A stretch of DNA of 14,975 bases, taken from Marine Group I thaumarchaeote SCGC AAA799-O18 (GTDB lineage Archaea > Thermoproteota > Nitrososphaeria > Nitrososphaerales > Nitrosopumilaceae). The DNA lies in NCBI GenBank assembly GCA_000746705.1, contig JOTC01000009.1, positions 1-14,975 on the forward strand. Direction: 5' to 3'. The notes below the pieces were generated by a model, which was not told the DNA's origin, did no database searches, and was given only the letters and a program-made list of their open reading frames with translations. Both the position numbers and the translations under genes were made by a program. Below, one piece after another: positions 7,944 through 13,947 of the stretch; the first letter of the stretch is position 1; the number at the start of each line of letters is the position of its first letter.

Positions 7944-9268
7944 ATTCAATCTTAAGCTACGCAAAAAAAGAGGCTACTCCGTCAAAAAAATTACAGCAAA
8001 AAAAACAGCGTGTTGCCAAAAAAGCCTGTGATTTAGTAAGTCAATGTATAGAAAAACATGCTCAAGTAGTTGGTTTTGAGCTAGGTGGCTCATATGCTAA
8101 AGGTACATGGTTGCCGGAAAAAGCTGATATTGACATATTTGTTAAATTCAACAAAAAAACATCTGAAAAGGATTTTAGAAAGATTGGAACAAAGATAGGT
8201 TTTCAATCTTTAAAGAAACACAAGCCATATACTAGACATGCAGAGCATCCATTTGTAGAGGCAATTATTGATGGAACTAGAGTAAACATTGTTCCATGTT
8301 ATGATGTAAGCAAAGGGGAATGGCAAAGTGCTACAGACAGATCCATCTATCATACAAAATTCATGTCACAAAAATTATCTAACTCATTGAAGGGAGAGGT
8401 GAGAATTCTCAAGAAGTTTTTTCTTCACATTGATGTTTACGGAGCTGAAATAGCAAAAGAAGGTTTTAGCGGGTATGTCTCAGAGGTACTAATTTCCTAC
8501 TTTGGTAGCTTTGAAAAAACAATAAAGAAAATCTCAGAGTTGAAGAAAGGACAAATTATTGGAAAATCTACAAAAAAATTTGATTCGCCAATTGTGATCA
8601 TTGATCCAGTTGATGCCAATAGGAATCTTGGAACTGCAATTTCAATAGATAACTTAGGTAAGTTTGTTTTAGCAAGCAGAGTGTTTTTGAAAAATCCCTC
8701 AAAGAAATTTTTTAAAAAGCCAATTTCTAAACATATTATGAAAAATGCTGATAAGATTATTGTTATTCAATTCAAGGTTAAGGAAAGAAGTGATGATATT
8801 ATTTGGGGTCAAATCAAACGCGCATCAAATGCACTAAAAACTCAGTTAGAGCTGGGCGGATTTACTGTTTTAAGAAATTCGTCCACAAAAGATGAAAAGG
8901 AAAATGCTGCGTTGATATTTTTATTGCATGCAAAAAAAATTGAAAATAGTTTAGTTAGAAGCGGTCCAGAAATATCTAGTAAAGAACATTGTGAAAAATT
9001 CATTGAGGCAAACCTAAAAAAAAGCCAGCTTATGTGGATTAGCGAGAAAGGTAAATTGCAATCCTTACAGAAACGAAAATATGATGATGTAAAATTATTT
9101 TTGCGAGATATTTTGAAGAATAATCTAAAAAATTCTGGTATACCAAAGGGGCTTGAGAAGGATTTCAAAAAAGGTGTAAAAATTATTGATGCAAGCAAGA
9201 TCTCAACAAAATCCATTAAAGAGGCAATTACAAACATTGCCGTAACAGATGAAACAATCTTTCGTTAA
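7940..9268 (+). CDS. cca: CCA tRNA nucleotidyltransferase (archaeal class I)
   Basis: This 442-residue enzyme adds CCA to tRNA 3' ends. The polymerase-beta-type core is at the N-terminus: GGSYAKGTW (49-57) and the carboxylate pair D63-I-D65. The conserved RVNIVPCY strand (114-121) has N116 where the third catalytic carboxylate is expected from the archaeal family (DVVPCY). Further family blocks are ATDRSIYHTKF (131-141), a GFSGYVSEVLISYFGSF segment (about 174-190) and FDSPIVIIDPVDANRNLG (about 214-231). The tail domain binds the tRNA elbow. The length is normal. It starts inside the thpR stop (ATGA) and its end overlaps the kinase gene by 20 nt, so all three are likely one operon. Confidence 0.94.
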   Translation: MNSILSYAKKEATPSKKLQQKKQRVAKKACDLVSQCIEKHAQVVGFELGGSYAKGTWLPEKADIDIFVKFNKKTSEKDFRKIGTKIGFQSLKKHKPYTRHAEHPFVEAIIDGTRVNIVPCYDVSKGEWQSATDRSIYHTKFMSQKLSNSLKGEVRILKKFFLHIDVYGAEIAKEGFSGYVSEVLISYFGSFEKTIKKISELKKGQIIGKSTKKFDSPIVIIDPVDANRNLGTAISIDNLGKFVLASRVFLKNPSKKFFKKPISKHIMKNADKIIVIQFKVKERSDDIIWGQIKRASNALKTQLELGGFTVLRNSSTKDEKENAALIFLLHAKKIENSLVRSGPEISSKEHCEKFIEANLKKSQLMWISEKGKLQSLQKRKYDDVKLFLRDILKNNLKNSGIPKGLEKDFKKGVKIIDASKISTKSIKEAITNIAVTDETIFR

Positions 9269-10007
9269 AATTAGTAAAATAACTGAACCGCCATATTCGG
9301 ACATCTGGGTTTATCCAAAGGGAACTAGGGCACAGATACAATTACGAATAAAAGAATTGAAGGCTCTTGGTGTAGAGAGTATTTCATTTCAAGGTGAATT
9401 ACAAATAGGTACTATTAGCATACTAGGCAAAGGATACGTAGGAATCGTAGTCTTGGGTAAATTAGGAAGAAAAAAAGTTGCTGTCAAAATCAGACGAAAT
9501 GATTCTCCGAGAAAAAATTTGAAAAAAGAGGCCCAATTACTTCAAATAACAAACCGTTGTGGCGTCGGACCAAAATTAATAGATTTTAGTAAAAATTTTC
9601 TTGTGATGGAGTATTTGGAAGGTGAAAAAATCGGTAAGTGGATTTCTGATTTGAAAACAAAATTGCGCTCTTCTCAAATTAAGATAGTGATAAAAAAAGT
9701 TCTTGAAGATTGCTACAAGCTAGATATGATTGGTTTGGATCATGGAGAATTAAGTAGAATGCCAAAACATGTGATTGTTGGTAAGAAAATTACCATTATT
9801 GATTTTGAAAGCTCAAGTATGGAACGAAGGGTTTCAAATGTTACGTCTGCAACTCAAGCATTTTTCATAGGCTCTGGAATTTCAAAAACAGTAAAAGGTG
9901 TTTACAAAATCCCTGAAAAGAAGAAAATCATTAATGTTCTTCGCAGATATAAACAAGATCAGAGCAGAAAAAGTTTTGAAAGTTTACTAAATGTCTTGAA
10001 GATATAA
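9249..10007 (+). CDS. Atypical archaeal protein kinase-like protein (COG2112-type)
   Basis: A 252-residue protein with a recognisable but reduced kinase fold. It has a glycine loop LGKGYVGIV (59-67), the ATP lysine K80 in VAVKIRR, a partner Glu (E94 in KKEAQLL), a hinge-like LVMEYLEG (118-125), HGEL (165-168) in place of HRD or HGD, and IIDFES (183-188) in place of DFG. Glu replaces the usual catalytic Asp in HGEL. I recall this as a trait of archaeal COG2112 'predicted Ser/Thr kinases', so it need not mean inactivity. About 50 residues precede the glycine loop. The substrate is unknown. The ATG lies 20 nt inside cca, so the kinase is translated with cca; its stop codon directly abuts the tRNA-Pro gene on the other strand. 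Confidence 0.78.
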   Translation: MKQSFVKISKITEPPYSDIWVYPKGTRAQIQLRIKELKALGVESISFQGELQIGTISILGKGYVGIVVLGKLGRKKVAVKIRRNDSPRKNLKKEAQLLQITNRCGVGPKLIDFSKNFLVMEYLEGEKIGKWISDLKTKLRSSQIKIVIKKVLEDCYKLDMIGLDHGELSRMPKHVIVGKKITIIDFESSSMERRVSNVTSATQAFFIGSGISKTVKGVYKIPEKKKIINVLRRYKQDQSRKSFESLLNVLKI

Positions 10008-10082
10008 TGGGATCGGCAGGATTTGAACCTGCGACCTCCAGCACCCCAGGCTGGCATCATAGCCAATCTAGACGACGACCCC
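10008..10082 (-). tRNA. tRNA-Pro (anticodon GGG)
   Basis: The minus strand folds into a 75-nt cloverleaf. The acceptor stem GGGGTCG/CGATCCC has one G-U pair and discriminator A. The anticodon stem is CCAGC/GCTGG with loop CTGGGGT, giving anticodon GGG, which reads proline CCC and CCU. The T stem is GCAGG/CCTGC with loop TTCAAAT. The D arm GTCT...TGAT contains the GG pair and has a weak stem (one G-U pair and a T-T mismatch at 13-22), while the G15-C48 pair is kept. No intron is present. CCA is not encoded: the bases after A73 belong to the reversed kinase stop codon. RNase Z and CCA enzyme, both encoded nearby, would be needed for maturation. Confidence 0.95.
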
Positions 10083-10105
10083 TACTTTAGGCGCATGTCG
10101 TGAAA

Positions 10106-10113
10106 TTATTAAA
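10106..10113 (-). promoter_or_regulatory. TATA box of tRNA-Pro
   Basis: The minus strand reads TTTAATAA, with its centre about 27 nt upstream of the mature tRNA 5' end. The 64-nt gap between the SDR stop and the tRNA holds little else, so the tRNA probably has its own promoter. Confidence 0.45.
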
Positions 10114-10146
10114 CCGTCGGATGTAATAGTAAATAATAAGAAATTT

Positions 10147-10890
10147 TTAACGCTCTTGAGTCGTAGGTCTAACAAGAATTTCGTTTACATTCATGTGTTC
10201 TGGTGATTGCACGGCAAATAAAATTGCGCTTGCAATATCATCTGCCTTTAGACCTTGTGATTTCTTTGCTGTTTCAATAAAGCTCTGCAACGACTCATCG
10301 GTGATGGTGTTTAGTAGCTCTGTTTCAACCACTCCGGGTTCTACACATGTTACCCTAATACCGGATCTAGTGCTTAATTCCTGCCTTAGTCCCTCACTAA
10401 ATGCAGTAACAGCATGTTTTGTTGCACAATATACGCTACCCGACGGAAATACAAGCCTGCCAGCAACTGATGAAATATTAACTATATGACCTGATTTTTT
10501 TTCCTTCAAATGTGGAACGACCGCAGCAGTGCAAAAAAGTACTCCCTTGATATTTACATCAACCATTTGCTCCCACTCATCAACTTTCAGATTTTTTACA
10601 AAACTTAGTGGCATCAGTCCTGCGTTGTTTACTAGTATATCAACTGTTCCCCATTTTTTTACCGTTTGTTTAACAAATGTATCACATTCTGTTTTTTTTG
10701 TAACATCGAGTTTTTGCGCTAACGCTTCACCTCCATTTTTTTTAATTTCGTTTTCTAACTGCGAGAGCTTATCAACTCGCCTAGCACCTATTGCAACTTT
10801 TGCTCCAGCCTTGGATAATACTAATGCTGTAGCATAACCAATACCGCTGCTTGCTCCCGTAATAATAGCAACTTTGCCTTCTATCGACAT
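10147..10890 (-). CDS. Short-chain dehydrogenase/reductase (SDR family)
   Basis: From the ATG at 10890 the protein has 247 residues, the classical SDR size. It carries TGASSGIG (11-18, cofactor loop), R37 after the second strand (ARRVDKL, suggesting NADP(H)), NNAG (88-91), the catalytic serine in NISS (139-142) and Y154-x3-K158 (YCATK). EPGVVETEL follows as in classical SDRs. It is a soluble NAD(P)-dependent oxidoreductase; the substrate cannot be read from sequence. An ATG at 10896 adds two residues and a TTG at 10905 adds five. The TATA-like box at 10923-10931 predicts initiation near 10900, so the TTG start is unlikely. Confidence 0.9.
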   Translation of the reverse strand: MSIEGKVAIITGASSGIGYATALVLSKAGAKVAIGARRVDKLSQLENEIKKNGGEALAQKLDVTKKTECDTFVKQTVKKWGTVDILVNNAGLMPLSFVKNLKVDEWEQMVDVNIKGVLFCTAAVVPHLKEKKSGHIVNISSVAGRLVFPSGSVYCATKHAVTAFSEGLRQELSTRSGIRVTCVEPGVVETELLNTITDESLQSFIETAKKSQGLKADDIASAILFAVQSPEHMNVNEILVRPTTQER

Positions 10891-10922
10891 TGTCATTAAT
10901 TTCAATAAACATCGTAAATGTG

Positions 10923-10931
10923 TTTTTAAAA
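10923..10931 (-). promoter_or_regulatory. TATA-like box of the SDR gene
   Basis: The minus strand reads TTTTAAAAA. The centre is near 10927, so transcription would begin around 10900, just before the ATG codons at 10896 and 10890. It shares a short divergent promoter region with the AN1 gene. Confidence 0.5.
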
Positions 10932-10943
10932 CATGATAGCTAA

Positions 10944-10951
10944 TTTATTAA
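10944..10951 (+). promoter_or_regulatory. TATA-like box of the AN1 zinc-finger gene
   Basis: TTTATTAA is centred about 26 nt before the ATG at 10973, which fits a leaderless transcript. It lies about 20 nt from the opposing SDR box, so the two preinitiation complexes might interfere. Confidence 0.5.
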
Positions 10952-10972
10952 GAAAAAACAAAAAACATAGTT

Positions 10973-11197
10973 ATGCTGCAAGAAAAGTGCGCCTATTGTG
11001 GAGATATGACAGATATGCCTTTTGAATGTAATTATTGTAAGGATCCGTTTTGTTCAGAACATAGACTTCCAGAAGACCATAGATGCGTAAAGCTTACACA
11101 AATTAGAACAAAGAAATTTGGCGAGCGGCGAGTTGTTCGTGATGGCGGTACAGGTAAGCGTAAGGGTTTCAGAAGAATGTTGGGACGGTTTGGTTAA
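10973..11197 (+). CDS. AN1-type zinc finger protein
   Basis: A 74-residue protein whose first half is a complete AN1 finger: C6-x2-C9, C19-x2-C22, C27-x2-H30, then H36-x-C38, enough ligands for two zinc ions. The second half is strongly basic (KKFGERRVVRDGGTGKRKG) and ends in RRMLGRFG, so nucleic-acid or ribosome contact is possible. AN1 domains are best known from eukaryotic stress and ubiquitin-linked proteins; archaeal versions are common and of unknown role. It is transcribed alone from a probable leaderless promoter and converges on the small membrane protein gene. Confidence 0.88.
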   Translation: MLQEKCAYCGDMTDMPFECNYCKDPFCSEHRLPEDHRCVKLTQIRTKKFGERRVVRDGGTGKRKGFRRMLGRFG

Positions 11198-11208
11198 TTA
11201 TCAACATG

Positions 11209-11484
11209 CTAATAATTGGATTTTTTTGGATCAATTTTTGAACGCCTAGCTTGGTAGAACAATGCACCTGCCAAGGCAAGTAAACAAAGTGCTGTAAGTA
11301 CATGCGGAGTAATTACTGTCATATATGCAATGGCAAAACCGACCATCGTAATTCCTTGTATTACCAGTTTAATCCATGAGACAATCTTAATTGCCCTACA
11401 AATCATTTCAATTACAAAAAGCATTGCGACTGGAATTATGGTAAGAATTAGAAAATCTATAATATCTACATCAAGGTGCGACAT
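11209..11484 (-). CDS. Small hypothetical membrane protein
   Basis: I do not recognise the family. The 91 residues are mostly hydrophobic with about three transmembrane helices (roughly 9-27, 32-56 and 61-78) and a short basic C-terminal tail (RRSKIDPKKSN), predicted to be cytoplasmic by the positive-inside rule. A TATA-like AAATTATA lies 26 nt upstream of the ATG, supporting both the start and the gene's reality. It sits downstream of the GINS-like gene on the same strand but seems to have its own promoter. Confidence 0.65.
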   Translation of the reverse strand: MSHLDVDIIDFLILTIIPVAMLFVIEMICRAIKIVSWIKLVIQGITMVGFAIAYMTVITPHVLTALCLLALAGALFYQARRSKIDPKKSNY

Positions 11485-11506
11485 ACCTAAAACTAAATTT
11501 GTAGGG

Positions 11507-11514
11507 TATAATTT
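11507..11514 (-). promoter_or_regulatory. TATA-like box of the small membrane protein gene
   Basis: The minus strand reads AAATTATA, ending right after the GINS-like stop codon. Its centre is 26-27 nt from the ATG at 11484, a leaderless arrangement. Confidence 0.45.
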
Positions 11515-11895
11515 CTATTCGTCATTAGGCTCTAATAGTTTAGATTTTCCGCTCAGTATTCTGGAAAGTATTATTTCCTTTCTTTCTTCCATTTCTCTTT
11601 GTGAGTTAAGGATGTATTTTTCTACATCAAGTAATATGGGAGAACTAGAATTATCCAAAGACGCCTTTTCCAGCCTCATTTTCAAGAGAAATGTCGTTAA
11701 CTCTGTCACCATGTCAACTAGAGTTTTTTTGATTTTTGCTTCAACTCCTTCATACTCTAAACTGTTCAAATTTCCAATAAATTTTGAAATTGAGTTGTAA
11801 AAATCTGAATCAAGTTCTTGAATTGAATCATTTTCAGATTCTTGTAAGACAAGTGCTTGGAGATATTTGATATCAATTTTATTTTCGTCTGACAT
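11515..11895 (-). CDS. Hypothetical protein, possible GINS (Gins51/Sld5-like) replication subunit
   Basis: I place the start at the ATG at 11895 (126 residues). A longer reading frame to 11964 would run into the glutamine synthetase start, and a TATA-like ATTTAA lies about 24 nt upstream of 11895. The protein is soluble and mostly helical. Residues 11-45 read as a helix with LQALVLQES, then LDSDFYNSISKFIGNL, followed by a long helix ending in KMRLEKA (72-78) and a second acidic/basic helix (LLDVEKYILNSQREMEERK). The order 'L-x-x-E..., DFY-x-x-I-x-x-x-I, R-x-E/K-K' resembles the A domain of archaeal GINS subunits, which link MCM helicase with Cdc45/RecJ-like protein at the fork. This is a pattern match by eye only; a generic coiled-coil protein remains possible. 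Confidence 0.6.
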   Translation of the reverse strand: MSDENKIDIKYLQALVLQESENDSIQELDSDFYNSISKFIGNLNSLEYEGVEAKIKKTLVDMVTELTTFLLKMRLEKASLDNSSSPILLDVEKYILNSQREMEERKEIILSRILSGKSKLLEPNDE

Positions 11896-11915
11896 TGAAG
11901 TGTACCTGACAATCC

Positions 11916-11921
11916 TTAAAT
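11916..11921 (-). promoter_or_regulatory. TATA-like element of the GINS-like gene
   Basis: ATTTAA on the minus strand is centred about 24 nt from the ATG at 11895. It is short, but the position supports the shorter start. Confidence 0.3.
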
Positions 11922-11929
11922 GACTGGGG

Positions 11930-11937
11930 TTATTTTT
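11930..11937 (+). promoter_or_regulatory. Possible TATA-like element of glnA
   Basis: TTATTTTT is centred about 24-25 nt before the TTG start at 11958. It is a weak TATA match, but its position fits a leaderless glnA transcript. It lies within 20 nt of the opposing element. Confidence 0.3.
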
Positions 11938-11957
11938 GTTCTGTTGAAGATAATAAA

Positions 11958-13418
11958 TTGCCATATAAAGTCATAGGAGGAAAACCAACTCAAATCCAAT
12001 ATTCTGGTGATGAGGTTTTCTCTATGATTAAACGCTCTGAAATAAAATTTATCGATCTGCAATTTACCAGTCTTCCTGGTCGCTTTCATCATACTACTAT
12101 CTCGTCGATCACATTTACAAAAGATCAAATGATAGATGGGCTTCCCAAACTTGACGGTTCTTCCATTGTTGGGTTCACTAGTATTGACGATTCTGATCTA
12201 ATACTCAAGCCTGACCCCAGTACATTTGGAATAATTCCATGGATGACAGACAAAAAATCTGCAAGAATGCTATGTGATATCTACCGAGGAGCTGGTAGAG
12301 GAAGATTAGAAACTGACCCAAGAGGTATATGCCAAAAAGCTGAAGAATACTTGAAGACACAAGGATTTGATGACAGCTTTTGGGGACCTGAAGTTGAATT
12401 CTTTGTTTTTGACAAAATTCATTGGGATGTATTAACTCCGTATAAGGGACAATCATACTCGATTGAATCTAACGAGGCTCCTTGGAGCCAAGAAGGTACT
12501 GGATATCCAATGGGATTACAGGAAGGCTACTATCCCAGCACGCCCTCGGACACGTTAACTGAATACAGAAACGAGTGCGTAGAGGTACTGAATGAGAATT
12601 TTGGAATTTTATGTGATAATCACCATCATGAAGTAGCTACAGCTGGTCAGTGTGAAATTGATATTAGTTATGATAAAATGACAAATGCCGCAGACAGTGC
12701 CCAGTCTTACAAATATGTAGTGCGAAACATTGCTAAGAAACATGGCAAAATTGCTACCATGATGCCTAAGCCAATTTCAATGGATTCAGGTTCAGGAATG
12801 CATACTAATGTCAGCCTTTGGAAATCTGCAAAAAACACTTTTTATGACAAAGATGATCCTGATGAACTAAGTCAAACAGGTCGCTACTTTTGTGGTGGAA
12901 TTATGGAGCATGCTCAGGGATTGACCGCTATAACAAACCCAACAACCAACTCATACCATAGACTAGTACCTGGGTATGAAGCACCAGTTTACATTGCGTG
13001 GAGTACGGCTAATAGATCTGCAACAATAAGAATTCCTGGTCATTTTAAAGGAGAAAAATACTCTCATCTAAAAAGGCTGGAGTATAGGGTTCCTGATCCA
13101 TCATCTAACCCTTATCTTGTGTTTTCTGCAGTTTTGTCTGCTGGGCTAGATGGGATAAAGAAAAAAACAGATCCTGGAGAACCAATTCATGAGGACATCT
13201 ATAAAATGAGTAGAACTGAAAGAAAAAAGAAAGGTATAGGAATTTTGCCAGCTAACTTGGGAGAGGCTTTAGATGCGCTTGAAAGTGATAGAAGTTTTCT
13301 AAACCCGATTTTTACAGATCATGTAGTTGATAGAATTATTGAGTTGGAGAGAAGAGATCAGCGTGAGATTTCAATCCGGCCACATCCTCACGAGTTTTAT
13401 CTGTACTTTGATGTCTGA
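11958..13418 (+). CDS. glnA: Glutamine synthetase, type I
   Basis: The 486-residue enzyme makes glutamine from glutamate, ammonium and ATP, the main ammonium-assimilation step. The beta-grasp domain is at about 25-110 (KFIDLQFTSLPG). The catalytic motifs are GPEVEFF (143-149), HHHEVATAGQCEID (222-235), GSGMHTNVSLW (278-288), NPTTNSYHRLVPGYEAP (327-343), NRSATIRIP (352-360) and LEYRVPDPSSNPY (374-386). The C-terminus ends in EFYLYFDV. Y415 in DIYKMSRTE lies where adenylylated GSs carry their tyrosine, but the context differs from the bacterial NLYDLPPEE motif, so adenylylation is not implied. The start is TTG; the next in-frame ATG (12024) would remove 22 residues, including a conserved-looking VIGGKPTQI stretch, and falls close to the fold. 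Confidence 0.95.
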   Translation: MPYKVIGGKPTQIQYSGDEVFSMIKRSEIKFIDLQFTSLPGRFHHTTISSITFTKDQMIDGLPKLDGSSIVGFTSIDDSDLILKPDPSTFGIIPWMTDKKSARMLCDIYRGAGRGRLETDPRGICQKAEEYLKTQGFDDSFWGPEVEFFVFDKIHWDVLTPYKGQSYSIESNEAPWSQEGTGYPMGLQEGYYPSTPSDTLTEYRNECVEVLNENFGILCDNHHHEVATAGQCEIDISYDKMTNAADSAQSYKYVVRNIAKKHGKIATMMPKPISMDSGSGMHTNVSLWKSAKNTFYDKDDPDELSQTGRYFCGGIMEHAQGLTAITNPTTNSYHRLVPGYEAPVYIAWSTANRSATIRIPGHFKGEKYSHLKRLEYRVPDPSSNPYLVFSAVLSAGLDGIKKKTDPGEPIHEDIYKMSRTERKKKGIGILPANLGEALDALESDRSFLNPIFTDHVVDRIIELERRDQREISIRPHPHEFYLYFDV

Positions 13419-13422
13419 ATAA

Positions 13423-13905
13423 TTAAGAAGGTACGGATGCAATTGAAAATATAAGTGCCAGCGAAACTGCAATTAATCCAAACCCAGAACCCATAAGAAT
13501 TCCTCGTTTTTTATCTGATGTTGTAGATTTGAACACAAGTATAGCTCCTACAAGCCCAATAAACAAAGTTCCAGTTCCCTTGATAACATTGTCAGGGTTT
13601 TGCTCTCTCGGATCATCTGTAATAAGTGGAAAAAAAACGCCTGAAAGTAATGCAAAAAATGCGATCAAGTAAACATATCGTGGAATCTGTGAAAGAATTG
13701 GTTTTGAGGTTTGAATTTGAGATGACTTGTGCTTGGTATTTTTTTGGGGCTGCTGAACGACTTCAGAAATCTTTTCTTGCTGTGTGCTAAGATCTTTTGT
13801 GTGTACTTCTGCTGTTGGTTGCTCTTCAGCCTTTCTATGTTCTTCAGCTTCCACTTCAGCTTTTCTACGTTCTTTTCTCTTTCTAATGCGTGCCCATTTA
13901 GTCAT
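13423..13905 (-). CDS. Hypothetical membrane protein with charged N-terminal region
   Basis: I do not recognise the family. Of 160 residues, the first 70 are hydrophilic and very rich in Lys, Arg, Glu and Gln (RKRKERRKAEVEAEEHRKAE), probably helical and then disordered. The rest holds three likely transmembrane helices (about 76-95, 109-126 and 134-156) with a DPREQNPDN loop and a KSTTSDKKRG turn. By charge the N-terminal region should be cytoplasmic. It lies 42 nt downstream of the thermosome gene on the same strand, so read-through from that gene is possible. Its stop is 4 nt from the glnA stop (convergent). Confidence 0.7.
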   Translation of the reverse strand: MTKWARIRKRKERRKAEVEAEEHRKAEEQPTAEVHTKDLSTQQEKISEVVQQPQKNTKHKSSQIQTSKPILSQIPRYVYLIAFFALLSGVFFPLITDDPREQNPDNVIKGTGTLFIGLVGAILVFKSTTSDKKRGILMGSGFGLIAVSLALIFSIASVPS

Positions 13906-13937
13906 TTTAATTCGCTTGTAAGAATTAGTTGAATTTA

Positions 13938-13947
13938 CAAATAAAAA
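13938..13947 (-). terminator. Possible T-rich terminator after the thermosome gene
   Basis: Directly after the thermosome stop, the minus strand reads TTTTTATTTG. Archaeal polymerases often release at such T-runs without a hairpin. No stem is visible, and the following membrane-protein gene could still be co-transcribed. Confidence 0.3.

Noticed and set aside
11896..11964. N-terminal extension of the GINS-like frame by 23 residues
   Set aside because: It would overlap the glnA start and both promoters, and a TATA-like element fits the shorter start at 11895.
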